Origin: SURF-25 sp040754255
GTDB taxonomy: Bacteria; Omnitrophota; Gorgyraeia; Gygaellales; Profunditerraquicolaceae
Length of the DNA: 53,689 nt
Reading direction: 5' to 3'
Assembly (NCBI GenBank): GCA_040754255.1
Contig: JBFMDA010000004.1
Coordinates: 1 to 53,689 of the forward strand
Within the stretch, counting starts at the first letter, position 1. Every line of letters starts with the position of its first letter. A program made the translations under genes and the position numbers. The notes under the pieces were generated by a model. It was not told where the DNA came from. It did not search any database and worked only from the letters and a program-made list of their open reading frames with translations. Below are positions 33,342-41,133 of this stretch, piece after piece.

Positions 33342-34484
33342 ATGTTCAATATTATTTTGTTAGGTATCACCAGCCTCTTGACGGATATTTCCAGCGAAAT
33401 GGTTTATCCGATACTGCCGCTTTACCTGGTCACTAAATTAGGCGTAGGGCCTGCAGTCCTGGGGTTTATCGAGGGAATCGCAGAAAGCCTCTCGAGCCTG
33501 CTTAAGGTCTTTTCCGGTTATTTTTCCGATAAAACAAAAACAAGGAAGCCATTTACTATCCTGGGGTATACAAGTTCCGCGATAGGAAAGTGTGTTTTGT
33601 ATATCTCCACGAGCTGGTGGTATGTATTGGCGGCACGTGCGATAGACCGGTTCGGCAAGGGTATCCGGACCGCGCCCAGGGACGCCCTTATTGCGGAAAG
33701 CGCAGATGCACGCAAAAGAGGCTCGGCCTTCGGCCTGCATCGGACTATGGATACGATAGGCGCGACTATCGGAGTAACGGCAGCGTATTTCCTGATCCGT
33801 ACATACCAAGGAGACTTTAAAGGCATTTTTTTGCTTTCTCTTATCCCTGCAGGGCTGGGGGTAATTTTTTTATTTTTCGTGCGGGAACAAAAGGAAGTTT
33901 CGAATACCCCTACCGCCAAGGTAGCCTGGCGGTGGTCGACGCTGGACAAAAGGCTCAAACGCTTCCTTATTTTTACCTTCGTCTTTACGCTCGGAAATTC
34001 CTCGAATCAATTCTTGCTCCTGCGCGCCAAGGATTTAGGCAGCCCTTTTGCGACAGTTATCCTTTTCTACCTTGTCTATAACATTGCATATGTAGTATGT
34101 GCGTATCCCGCTGCCTGGATTTCGGATAAGATCGGCAGAAAAACCCTCCTGGTCTCGGGATATTTTTTCTACAGCTTGGTGTATCTTGGGTTCGCCCTTA
34201 ATAGGAGCATACCTATGTTATGGTTGTTGTTTGCGGTATATGGCGTATATATGGCTCTCACTGAGGGTGTTGAAAAGGCACTCGTTGCCGATATCGCCCC
34301 TGTGCATTTACGGGCAACGACTATGGGGTTACATGCGACTCTGGTGGGCATAGGTTTGTTTCCCGCTTCTTTCATTGCGGGGCTTCTTTGGAAGTCGTTC
34401 GGTGCGGCAAGCTGTTTTTATTTCGGGAGTGCCATGGGGATATCTGCCAGTATCGGCCTTTTGTGTATTCTCAAAGGCTTATGA
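33342..34484 (+). CDS. major facilitator superfamily transporter
   Basis: The start at 33342 gives 380 residues beginning directly with the first helix (MFNIILLGITSLLTDISSEM). An upstream in-frame start would add 26 polar, unlikely residues. Twelve hydrophobic segments fit the MFS; the loop 2-3 motif appears as GYFSDKTKTRKPF, and TM4 has the conserved RAIDRFGKGIRTAPRDALIA pattern. The substrate is not predictable. A TATAT sequence just upstream could serve a leaderless transcript but no -35 was found. It converges on and overlaps the CDF gene by 6 bases. Confidence 0.88.
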   Translation: MFNIILLGITSLLTDISSEMVYPILPLYLVTKLGVGPAVLGFIEGIAESLSSLLKVFSGYFSDKTKTRKPFTILGYTSSAIGKCVLYISTSWWYVLAARAIDRFGKGIRTAPRDALIAESADARKRGSAFGLHRTMDTIGATIGVTAAYFLIRTYQGDFKGIFLLSLIPAGLGVIFLFFVREQKEVSNTPTAKVAWRWSTLDKRLKRFLIFTFVFTLGNSSNQFLLLRAKDLGSPFATVILFYLVYNIAYVVCAYPAAWISDKIGRKTLLVSGYFFYSLVYLGFALNRSIPMLWLLFAVYGVYMALTEGVEKALVADIAPVHLRATTMGLHATLVGIGLFPASFIAGLLWKSFGAASCFYFGSAMGISASIGLLCILKGL

Positions 34485-35363
34485 GCGCCCTTCCTTCGGC
34501 TCAATATGGACTACCACGTCTGTTACCCCCGGTATACCCTGCTTAATTGCCTCCTCTATTTTATAACTTACTTCGTGCGCTTCTCCTACGTGCATATCCG
34601 GCCTGACCTGTACGTGTAAATCGATATGTATATCGTCAGACCTTCCCCGGGTGCGAATTTTGTGGCAGGTCATTACCTCAGGGATAGTGAGTACCAGGTC
34701 TACTACCTTTTTGGTATCGACTATTGCGACCTTATCACAGAGGATCTCTGAGCTGTCTTGTGCAATCTCAAAAGCGCCGAAGGCAATAAAGAAAGAAATA
34801 AGGATCGTCGCTACTGCGTCAAAGAGGGGATAGCCGAGCCTGATGAATACAAGTGTCACGATGACCGAGCAAGAGACAAGGATGTCTGCGCGCGTATGCA
34901 GGGAATCGGCGACGAGAAGGTCGCTTTGCAGTAATTTCCCTTTTTTGTGTTCGTAACGCATCACCCCAAAATTAACCGCCATCGTAAAAATCATCACGTA
35001 GAAGCTCATGTCGTTTGCTTGTGGCGAGGCCGGATGCGAAAAGCGCGCCACGCCTTCCTTAAAAAGATTAAACGCGACGATACAAAGGAGTAGGGCGATC
35101 CCTAGGGAGAAAAAGGTCTCAAACTTCTTATGGCCGTAGGGATGGTCGATGTCTTTGGGCTTGGCTGCAAGATGAATGCCCACCAGCCCGATTACATTGG
35201 AAGCTCCGTCTGCGAGGGAATGAAAGCCGTCAGCGGTCATACTTGCGCATCGGCTGAAGATCCCGAAGAGTATCTTAAGGAATGCTACCAGCCAATTGAG
35301 GAAAAGGATGCCGATGAGGATATTTCTTGTTTGTGCGGTGCGGCTACGCGTAGAGCTATGCAT
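34479..35363 (-). CDS. cation diffusion facilitator (CDF) metal efflux transporter
   Basis: The gene encodes a CDF family exporter of Zn2+, Fe2+, Mn2+ or similar, driven by proton exchange. I place the start at 35363 (294 residues): an upstream in-frame ATG at 35387 lies inside a near-perfect promoter whose predicted start of transcription coincides with 35363. Six helices are followed by a C-terminal cytoplasmic domain ending HIEPKEG. Metal site residues include the HSLAD motif in MTADGFHSLADGASN (TM2) and HTRADILVS (TM5), the HxxxD pattern seen in zinc/cadmium types. Confidence 0.92.
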   Translation of the reverse strand: MHSSTRSRTAQTRNILIGILFLNWLVAFLKILFGIFSRCASMTADGFHSLADGASNVIGLVGIHLAAKPKDIDHPYGHKKFETFFSLGIALLLCIVAFNLFKEGVARFSHPASPQANDMSFYVMIFTMAVNFGVMRYEHKKGKLLQSDLLVADSLHTRADILVSCSVIVTLVFIRLGYPLFDAVATILISFFIAFGAFEIAQDSSEILCDKVAIVDTKKVVDLVLTIPEVMTCHKIRTRGRSDDIHIDLHVQVRPDMHVGEAHEVSYKIEEAIKQGIPGVTDVVVHIEPKEGRS

Positions 35364-35369
35364 AGCTCG

Positions 35370-35397
35370 ATTATATCCCATATTCATGCGATTTCAA
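35370..35397 (-). promoter_or_regulatory. promoter giving a leaderless CDF transcript
   Basis: On the minus strand TTGAAA (35397-35392), 16-base spacer, TATAAT (35375-35370). The ATG at 35363 begins 6 bases after the -10 box, where transcription itself should begin. No Shine-Dalgarno sequence. Confidence 0.8.
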
Positions 35398-35420
35398 TAA
35401 TTTTATAAGAAACGAGAAGA

Positions 35421-35449
35421 TTGCGCCGGTTTGGCTTTTATGATAAAAT
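35421..35449 (+). promoter_or_regulatory. promoter for adenosine-specific kinase gene
   Basis: TTGCGC (35421-35426), 17-base spacer, TAAAAT (35444-35449). Divergent from the CDF promoter about 25 bases away. The downstream gene has its own GGAGG. Confidence 0.5.
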
Positions 35450-35486
35450 CTGCATAAGGCAAGGGTATACTACGCAGGAGGCAAGA

Positions 35487-35969
35487 ATGGAATGCAAGCT
35501 CGTGAAAATCAAAAAACCGGACGACGTTAATATTATACTTGGGCAGAGCCATTTTATCAAGACCGTAGAAGATATGTATGAAGTGCTGGTTACTAACGTG
35601 CCGGGAATAAAATTCGGCTTAGCCTTTGCTGAATCTTCGGGCGCCTGCAAGATACGCGCAGAAGGCAATGACAAAGAACTAAAGGATATAGCCTGCGAAA
35701 ATGCATTGGAAATCGGGGCAGGCCACAGCTTTATCGTTTGTTTAAGAGACGCATATCCCATCAATGTATTGAATTCCTTAAAGCTCATCCCGGAGGTCTG
35801 TACTATCTTTTGCGCCTCTGCCAATCCCGTAGAGGTAATAGTGGCGGAAAGCGATACAGGCCGAGGCATACTCGGAGTTATTGACGGCTCAAAGCCCAAG
35901 GGCATAGAAACCGCAGAGGACGTATCCTGGCGCGCAGGCTTCCTTCGGAAAATCGGCTATAAACGCTAA
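35487..35969 (+). CDS. adenosine-specific kinase family protein
   Basis: Start at 35487 behind GGAGG gives 160 residues (METKL-like start: MECKLVKIKKP). The sequence matches the small adenosine-specific kinase family (Adenosine_kin), common in archaea and scattered bacteria. Typical pieces are ILGQSHFIKTVEDMYE, GIKFGLAFAESSGACKIR, GHSFIVCLRDAYPINVLN and ANPVEVIVAESDTGRGILG. The archaeal member is reported to bind adenosine, but the physiological role is not settled. Monocistronic, with its own promoter divergent from CDF. Confidence 0.9.
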   Translation: MECKLVKIKKPDDVNIILGQSHFIKTVEDMYEVLVTNVPGIKFGLAFAESSGACKIRAEGNDKELKDIACENALEIGAGHSFIVCLRDAYPINVLNSLKLIPEVCTIFCASANPVEVIVAESDTGRGILGVIDGSKPKGIETAEDVSWRAGFLRKIGYKR

Positions 35970-35976
35970 ATTTTAC

Positions 35977-36004
35977 TTGAATTTTCTTTTCCCTCTTGTA
36001 TAAT
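35977..36004 (+). promoter_or_regulatory. promoter for LpxL-like acyltransferase gene
   Basis: TTGAAT (35977-35982), 16-base spacer, TATAAT (35999-36004). Transcription should start near 36011, about 9 bases before the ATG at 36020, with no Shine-Dalgarno. Confidence 0.75.
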
Positions 36005-36019
36005 AAGTAAAATATTATT

Positions 36020-36949
36020 ATGGATTCGAAGAAATTTCGAAAGCATGTCTCTTACTTCATAGGTTGGTTGTTTTTGATAGGCTGTTCTTTGATAGCAAAA
36101 TTGATTCCGGGCAAGTATATCTATTCCTTTGCCAGAATAGTAGGCGGGTTAGGCTACAGATTTGCTTCTCGGCAGAGGAAAATAGCCCTGGAGGGGCTCA
36201 CCGTTGCCTTTGGCAAAGAAAAATCTGCCAGCCAGGTAGAGAAAATTGCCAGGGATTGCTTCATCGGGATGGCAAAGTCAGGGATAGAGCTTGTCTATCT
36301 TCCCTCTAAACCTGAATTGGTAGCCAGCCGTGTGCGGTTGGAAGGCAGGGAATACCTGGAAAAGGCACTCTCCAAAGGCAAGGGCGTGATTCTTGTAAGC
36401 GCCCATTTCGGCAATTTCCCTCTTATGCTGCTGAGGCTTAGCCTCGAAGGCTATAAGACCGGCGCTATTATGCGGCCGATGAAAGATAACCGGGTTGAGA
36501 AATTTTTTATGCGCATGCGCGATGCGTATAACATCAAGACTATCTATAGCATCCCGCGCAAAACCTGTGTGCTCAACTCACTGAAGAGCCTCAGGGCTAA
36601 TGAGCTGCTTTTTATCCCGCTTGATCAGAATTTCGGTACAGGCGGAGTGTTTGTTGATTTCTTCGGAAGAAAGGCAGCAACCGCAACAGGGCCGATAGTC
36701 CTGGCGCAGAGAACCGAGGCTGCGGTAGTACCGTGTTTTATCGTCAGGGAGCAAGACGATTCGCATAGAATTATATTTGAGCCGTCCCTTGAACTGGCCC
36801 AAAAGGCCGACGACCGGGAAACCATTACGTTATACATACAAAGAATAACGGATATAATCGAGTCTTATATCCGGCAATACCCCGCCGCATGGGGGTGGAT
36901 TCACCGCAGGTGGAAGAGTAGGCCTCAATCGGAAAAAGAAGGAGGGTAG
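36020..36949 (+). CDS. LpxL/HtrB-like lipid A acyltransferase
   Basis: A 309-residue member of the lysophospholipid/lipid A late acyltransferase family, which moves a secondary acyl chain onto a Kdo2-lipid A-type acceptor at the inner membrane. A hydrophobic anchor lies at about residues 13-28. The active-site region reads SAHFGNFPLM; the catalytic His is present, but the acidic residue expected five positions later (HxxxxE/D) is Pro. The segments MRPMKDNRVEKFFMRMR, FIPLDQNFGTGGVFVDFFGR and PAAWGWIHRRWKSRP are typical of the family. Preceded by a promoter giving a short leader. A 66-residue membrane protein follows 5 bases later. Confidence 0.88.
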   Translation: MDSKKFRKHVSYFIGWLFLIGCSLIAKLIPGKYIYSFARIVGGLGYRFASRQRKIALEGLTVAFGKEKSASQVEKIARDCFIGMAKSGIELVYLPSKPELVASRVRLEGREYLEKALSKGKGVILVSAHFGNFPLMLLRLSLEGYKTGAIMRPMKDNRVEKFFMRMRDAYNIKTIYSIPRKTCVLNSLKSLRANELLFIPLDQNFGTGGVFVDFFGRKAATATGPIVLAQRTEAAVVPCFIVREQDDSHRIIFEPSLELAQKADDRETITLYIQRITDIIESYIRQYPAAWGWIHRRWKSRPQSEKEGG

Positions 36950-36954
36950 CAAAG

Positions 36955-37155
36955 ATGACAGATGAAGTAAAACAGAAAGAGCCGAACAAGGTAATGGGTA
37001 CCATTTTAAAGGTCCTCTTGGGTCTTGCGTTTCTGGTAATAGGCGTATCCACGATTTGGTATTGGTGGTATGCGGTCAAGTTGTTGATCAAGGGTTGTTT
37101 TGGTTTGTTTTTTGTGTTGGCCGGGCTCGTAACCCTGGCAATAGCCAAAGAATAG
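36955..37155 (+). CDS. small two-helix membrane protein, unknown
   Basis: 66 residues starting behind AAGGAGG that overlaps the end of the acyltransferase gene, so they are likely co-translated. A polar N-terminus (TDEVKQKEPNK) is followed by two hydrophobic segments, near residues 15-34 and 42-62. No named family was recognised. Possibly a partner of the acyltransferase; that is only positional inference. A long inverted repeat that may end this transcript follows. Confidence 0.65.
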   Translation: MTDEVKQKEPNKVMGTILKVLLGLAFLVIGVSTIWYWWYAVKLLIKGCFGLFFVLAGLVTLAIAKE

Positions 37156-37184
37156 GCAGCATATATTCTTGTATTTGATCCAAC

Positions 37185-37245
37185 AATAAAGGGTTAATGC
37201 CACCATCTGGCTTTGCTGTGTTGATGGTGCGGTTAGCCCTTTATT
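37185..37245. terminator. long inverted repeat, candidate terminator before bioY
   Basis: AATAAAGGGTTAA..GCCACCATC (from 37185) pairs with GATGGTG..GGTTAGCCCTTTATT (to 37245). That is about 21 of 23 positions counting two G:U pairs, around a 15-base loop. It is followed by TTATGTTTTCATTTTC on the plus strand. It may end the upstream transcript or act in the bioY leader. It does not fit the classical BirA operator. Confidence 0.6.
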
Positions 37246-37296
37246 TATGTTTTCATTTTCTATTCGGCATACTATCACGCAAGAGGAGGGAGGCCA

Positions 37297-37860
37297 ATGG
37301 AGGCATTATTAAAGAAAGAGATTGTACTCAGTAAGGCATGGTGCCGGTTATTCGGGGTCGTGGCTTTTGTCATCTTAACGAGCCTGGGGGCCTATGTCAG
37401 GATCCCCTTGCCTTTTACCCCCGTACCGTTGACCCTGCAGACCTTCTTTGTGTTGCTTTCAGGCGCATTTCTAGGAAGCCTGGGTGCAGCGAGCCAGATA
37501 CTTTATATTCTTTTGGGGTTGTGGGGGGTTTCTTTGTTTACCTACTCCGGTAGCGGCATCATCTACCTGCTCGGCCCGACAGGCGGCTATCTCGCAGGTT
37601 TTGTGGCGGCTAGTTTCTTGGTTGCGGCACTGCGTAGAGTTGCTTCCAGGAGCCTTTCTTGGACAATAGGTGTTTTTTTTCTTGCCGATAACGTGCTTTT
37701 GATGATGGGCGCAGTATGGCTTGGCATTTTTTTGCATATATCAGTGTCCCGCGCGTTCCTGATTGGGTTTGTGCCGTTTCTTATCGCAGATTTCCTCAAG
37801 GTTATCACAGCGGCAGCCCTGTCCTGGAAGCTTAGGGCACGCATACAAGAGATATTCTAG
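37297..37860 (+). CDS. bioY: biotin transporter BioY
   Basis: A 187-residue membrane protein of the BioY family, the substrate-binding (S) component for biotin of ECF-type transporters. Six hydrophobic segments; family motifs include ARIPLPFTPVPLTLQTF-like sequence (here VRIPLPFTPVPLTLQTFFV), the GSLGAASQILYILLG helix and GPTGGYLAGF. Strong GGAGGGAGG precedes the ATG. No EcfA/EcfT genes or biotin genes are nearby, so it either uses shared energising subunits or works alone, as described for some BioY. Biotin scavenging is implied. Confidence 0.94.
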   Translation: MEALLKKEIVLSKAWCRLFGVVAFVILTSLGAYVRIPLPFTPVPLTLQTFFVLLSGAFLGSLGAASQILYILLGLWGVSLFTYSGSGIIYLLGPTGGYLAGFVAASFLVAALRRVASRSLSWTIGVFFLADNVLLMMGAVWLGIFLHISVSRAFLIGFVPFLIADFLKVITAAALSWKLRARIQEIF

Positions 37861-37891
37861 ATCTTCGCATCCTATCATAAAGGAGGCCTGC

Positions 37892-38344
37892 ATGAGGGTA
37901 GGAGAGGTAATGACCAGGGAAGTCAAGAGCGTACCTTTTGATGCAACAGGCACAGAGGCGTTACGCCTCCTTCAGGAGATGAAGATAAGCGGCCTGCCGG
38001 TAGTGGACAAAGAGAATACGTTATTAGGGATGTTTACCGAAAAAGACATACTTTCCTATATCTTGCCCAGCTATATTGAGAAAGTGGGCCGATTTATTTA
38101 TAAAGATGACCCCAAATCAACAAAGAAGAAATTCGCCGAACTCGGCACCGTCAAAATAAATCAGCTTATGCGCAAAGAGGTCATTACTACTACTGAAGAT
38201 ACCGCCTTGTGCGAAGTTGCCCGCATTATGCTTACGCAACGGGCTCGGCGCCTCCCCGTCATTGATGCAAAGGGAAAATTAATCGGAATCATAGCACGCG
38301 AGGATGTGTTGAGGGCCTTTGCGCAGGAAACGCAACAGGCGTAG
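37892..38344 (+). CDS. tandem CBS-domain protein
   Basis: The start at 37892 lies 6 bases after AGGAGG and gives 150 residues; longer in-frame starts overlap bioY and have no homologous sequence. Two CBS domains: VGEVMTREVKSVPFDATG through KDILSYI, and INQLMRKEVITTTEDTAL through REDVLRAF. Such pairs bind adenine nucleotides or other ligands and act as energy sensors. There is no fused effector domain. The gene sits 31 bases after bioY and 18 before a membrane permease, which it might regulate; that is inference. Confidence 0.92.
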   Translation: MRVGEVMTREVKSVPFDATGTEALRLLQEMKISGLPVVDKENTLLGMFTEKDILSYILPSYIEKVGRFIYKDDPKSTKKKFAELGTVKINQLMRKEVITTTEDTALCEVARIMLTQRARRLPVIDAKGKLIGIIAREDVLRAFAQETQQA

Positions 38345-38362
38345 TTTATATATACTATCCAC

Positions 38363-39742
38363 ATGCTTAAAAAATTTATTACCCTTATTGTCGTATCTGT
38401 GAGCCTCGGCTTTCTCTCAAGGGGTGTTGGTTTGAGCGTTCATCAGGCAACCGCCGTTACTATTTTTTCTGTTTCTATCTTGGGAACGCTTATTTTTTGG
38501 AACTTCCGCCTGAGTTTTGCTTTCTTGGGGACATCTGTGCTGCTTTTAAGCCGTACCATCGATATCGAACATTTGATTCGATTCTCTTCTTTAGAGATAA
38601 TCCTATTCTTGGTCGGTATGATGGTGATTATCGGGCTCCTTAAAGAAGAAGGGCTATTTGCGTGGCTGGTGAGCATGATTTTGAGGATCCCCCACCTTAC
38701 TGCAAAAAAATTCTTTTTCGCCATTTCGATACTTTCGGCATTATTAGCGTGCGCAATAGATGAAGTCACTTCCATTATTTTCATGGTCGCGGCTATTATT
38801 GAAATTTGCGATTACTTTGAGATCGATCCCAGGCCTTTTATTATATGTTCGGTCATGACGACGAACATAGGCTCTGCGGGGACAGTATTAGGCAACCCTA
38901 TCGGCATTTTGATAGCGACCAAGGCAGGCTTAAGCTTCGAGGATTTTATCATAAAAGCCTTTCCCCTGATGTTGTTGTGCTTATGCGCCGCCGTTTTTGT
39001 GCTCTTGATATGGTACCAGAAGGCGATTAGAGAGCTTGATCAGCAGATAAAACGCTTCGGGGCCAACGAAATCCTGATGCGGCTTATATCCGTTCCGCCG
39101 GAGCGGCATCTTAAAATTTCATTAGTGATATTTATTTTTACCCTTGTTTTCATTTCACTTCATCATCGGCTGGAACTCGCATTAAGCCTTGAAAAGAATA
39201 CCATATTGCTGGTTGCGCCTTTATTTTCCGCCGGCATAATCATGCTATGGAAATGGCGCAAGGCCAGGGAATTCATAGAGAAAGATGTAGAGTGGTGGAC
39301 GCTCCTATTTTTTATGCTTCTTTTCGCCCAGGCAGGCACCCTTAAATACACCGGAGCAAGCGACATCCTCGCGCAACGGCTGGTTGCATTTGCAGGAAAT
39401 AATCTTGATGTCCTCAAAGGAATCGTAGTATGGCTTTCTGCCATTGGCTCCAGTATTTTGGACAATGTGGTGCTTGTCGCGTCATTTATTCCCGTGATGC
39501 AGAGTTTTCAATCGATGCATGTAAACCTACAATCGTTATGGTGGGCGCTTTTATTCGGAGGTTGTTTTGGAGGCAATATCACCTTTGTCGGCTCGACGGC
39601 AAATATTGTCGCGCTTGGAATCCTTGAGAAAGAAAAAAACATCCGCATGACATTCTTTCAATGGTTCTGGATCGGGCTTACTGTCGGTATCATTACCACC
39701 GCGATTGTCTGGATTGTGCTGTTGGTAGTACCCTGGTACTGA
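38363..39742 (+). CDS. SLC13/ArsB/NhaD-type ion transporter
   Basis: A 459-residue member of the ion transporter superfamily with about 11-12 hydrophobic segments and the internal two-fold repeat typical of the group. The first half has CAIDEVTSIIFM and SVMTTNIGSAGTVLGNPIGI; the second half has SILDNVVLVASFIPVM and GGCFGGNITFVGSTANIVAL. These duplicated Asn-Gly/Thr-rich hairpins line the substrate site. Sodium:proton (NhaD), arsenite (ArsB) and carboxylate carriers share this fold, and the substrate is undecided. A TATACT at 38351-38356 ends 6 bases before the ATG, suggesting a leaderless start, but no -35 is clear. Confidence 0.88.
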   Translation: MLKKFITLIVVSVSLGFLSRGVGLSVHQATAVTIFSVSILGTLIFWNFRLSFAFLGTSVLLLSRTIDIEHLIRFSSLEIILFLVGMMVIIGLLKEEGLFAWLVSMILRIPHLTAKKFFFAISILSALLACAIDEVTSIIFMVAAIIEICDYFEIDPRPFIICSVMTTNIGSAGTVLGNPIGILIATKAGLSFEDFIIKAFPLMLLCLCAAVFVLLIWYQKAIRELDQQIKRFGANEILMRLISVPPERHLKISLVIFIFTLVFISLHHRLELALSLEKNTILLVAPLFSAGIIMLWKWRKAREFIEKDVEWWTLLFFMLLFAQAGTLKYTGASDILAQRLVAFAGNNLDVLKGIVVWLSAIGSSILDNVVLVASFIPVMQSFQSMHVNLQSLWWALLFGGCFGGNITFVGSTANIVALGILEKEKNIRMTFFQWFWIGLTVGIITTAIVWIVLLVVPWY

Positions 39743-39840
39743 CAAATGAGAATGCGGGAGAAGGGATTTTTAAAAATTAACTGTCGCTACGGTTGCGCAA
39801 GATTGTTTTCAATTTACACAATTTCGCCGAGGGAGGGAAT

Positions 39841-40317
39841 ATGAAACAGCGCGTTTGTATCATAGCTTTTGTATCGTTGGTTATGTTTTGCATAATCGCT
39901 TTTCCTTGTGTGCTTGTCGCCGAAGAAGCGGTTTCCGTAGCAGGCAAAAATGCCGCCGAAGAACCATCCATTGAGGCGCCTGCCGTTTCCGAAGCAGCCA
40001 TGCCGCAAGAACCGCTTCAAGCGCCAGACGGATCCCAGGCGCAGTGGATTTTAGGTAAGGTAGTCTTACTGGATGTTGCCAACAACAGCCTTACCGTCCA
40101 TTATGTCGATTACGACACCAATAGCGAAGAGGACATTGTTTTTATTACGGATCAAAACACCATATATGAAAACGCACAATCTTTGGCAGGCCTTAAGCCC
40201 AACGATACCGTAAGCATAGATTACCGTATTGTTGATGGGAAAAATATTGCCAGGGTTGTTGGCATAGAAAGAGTTGAAGAAGAAAGCGCTCTTTTATCTT
40301 TACCCCGGGATGAGTAA
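39841..40317 (+). CDS. secreted small protein with DUF5666-like domain
   Basis: Start at 39841 behind GAGGGAGGG gives 158 residues. A signal peptide ends around CVLVAEE (about residue 25). A low-complexity Ala/Glu/Pro stretch spans about residues 26-60, followed by a small beta-rich domain (ILGKVVLLDVANNSLTVHYV, then KPNDTVSIDYRIVDGKNIARVVGIE). This pattern is like DUF5666 or OB-fold periplasmic domains. Function unknown; periplasmic location is likely. Confidence 0.72.
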   Translation: MKQRVCIIAFVSLVMFCIIAFPCVLVAEEAVSVAGKNAAEEPSIEAPAVSEAAMPQEPLQAPDGSQAQWILGKVVLLDVANNSLTVHYVDYDTNSEEDIVFITDQNTIYENAQSLAGLKPNDTVSIDYRIVDGKNIARVVGIERVEEESALLSLPRDE

Positions 40318-40392
40318 CAACAAGGCCCTTTCTTAGGCGTACGCAGAGTTTTTGTAGAAAAACCAGTAGCGGATCTGCCTTTCTGTTTTTCA

Positions 40393-41031
40393 ATGACACA
40401 CACAAAGCTTATCATCTTTGATTTAGACGGCACGTTGGTTGATGCCTATGGAGCGATTACCGCCAGTTTCAACCATGTAATGCGCACATTGGGTTATCCC
40501 TTGCGCCCCGCCGCAGCGATCCGCCGTGCGGTAGGATGGGGCGATAAAAAATTACTTGAGCCGTTTATCAATGCGCAAGACCTGCCCCGGGCCCTTCGCG
40601 TATACCGCCGTTCGCACAAAACAGACCTTCTTAAAAAATCACGGGTATTCCCCGGCGTGCGTGCGCTACTTTCAGCCCTCAAGCGGAAGGGATATTTACT
40701 TGCCATTGCCAGTAACCGCCCGACTCGTTTCTCGCTCATTTTACTCAGGCATCTTAAAATTCGAAGCTATTTTGATTATGTGCTCTGTGCTGATACACTT
40801 ACGCGTGGAAAGCCTTACCCCGACATCTTGAAAAAAATCATCAAAAAGCTAAAGGTTGCCCCCGAAGAGGCCTTATACGTAGGCGATATGACCATTGACA
40901 TTCAGACCGGAGCCAACGCGGGCATTAACACAGCGGCTGTCATCACGGGTTCGCATACCTCTTTAGAGCTAACACAGCAACATCCATCTCTTTTGCTTGA
41001 CAGTGTCTCTTCTTTGAAAAAAATATTATAA
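40393..41031 (+). CDS. HAD-superfamily phosphatase, phosphoglycolate phosphatase-like
   Basis: A 212-residue HAD subfamily IA hydrolase. Motif I FDLDGTLVDAYG has both catalytic Asp residues, motif II is ASNRPTR, motif III is RGKPYPD and motif IV is YVGDMTIDIQTG. A helical cap lies at residues about 17-80. Best functional guess is phosphoglycolate or another small phosphate ester; this subgroup cannot be separated further by eye. It is monocistronic and has no clear Shine-Dalgarno. Confidence 0.9.
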   Translation: MTHTKLIIFDLDGTLVDAYGAITASFNHVMRTLGYPLRPAAAIRRAVGWGDKKLLEPFINAQDLPRALRVYRRSHKTDLLKKSRVFPGVRALLSALKRKGYLLAIASNRPTRFSLILLRHLKIRSYFDYVLCADTLTRGKPYPDILKKIIKKLKVAPEEALYVGDMTIDIQTGANAGINTAAVITGSHTSLELTQQHPSLLLDSVSSLKKIL

Positions 41032-41065
41032 GCCGCGAATACCGGCCAGCGTTCCCCTTTTTGTC

Positions 41066-41094
41066 TTGACAGGGGAGAGGTTTTTATATTAAAT
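41066..41094 (+). promoter_or_regulatory. promoter for CsgG-like gene
   Basis: TTGACA (41066-41071), 17-base spacer, TTAAAT (41089-41094). The predicted leader is about 33 bases and includes AAGGAAG before the ATG. Confidence 0.6.
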
Positions 41095-41133
41095 AGTAAC
41101 AGACAAGAAGAGGCGATAAAAAAGGAAGTCCGC

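Noticed and set aside
37185..37245. BirA operator upstream of bioY
   Set aside because: The half-sites and spacing differ from the TTGTAAACC/GGTTTACAA type; the stem is better seen as a terminator-like hairpin.
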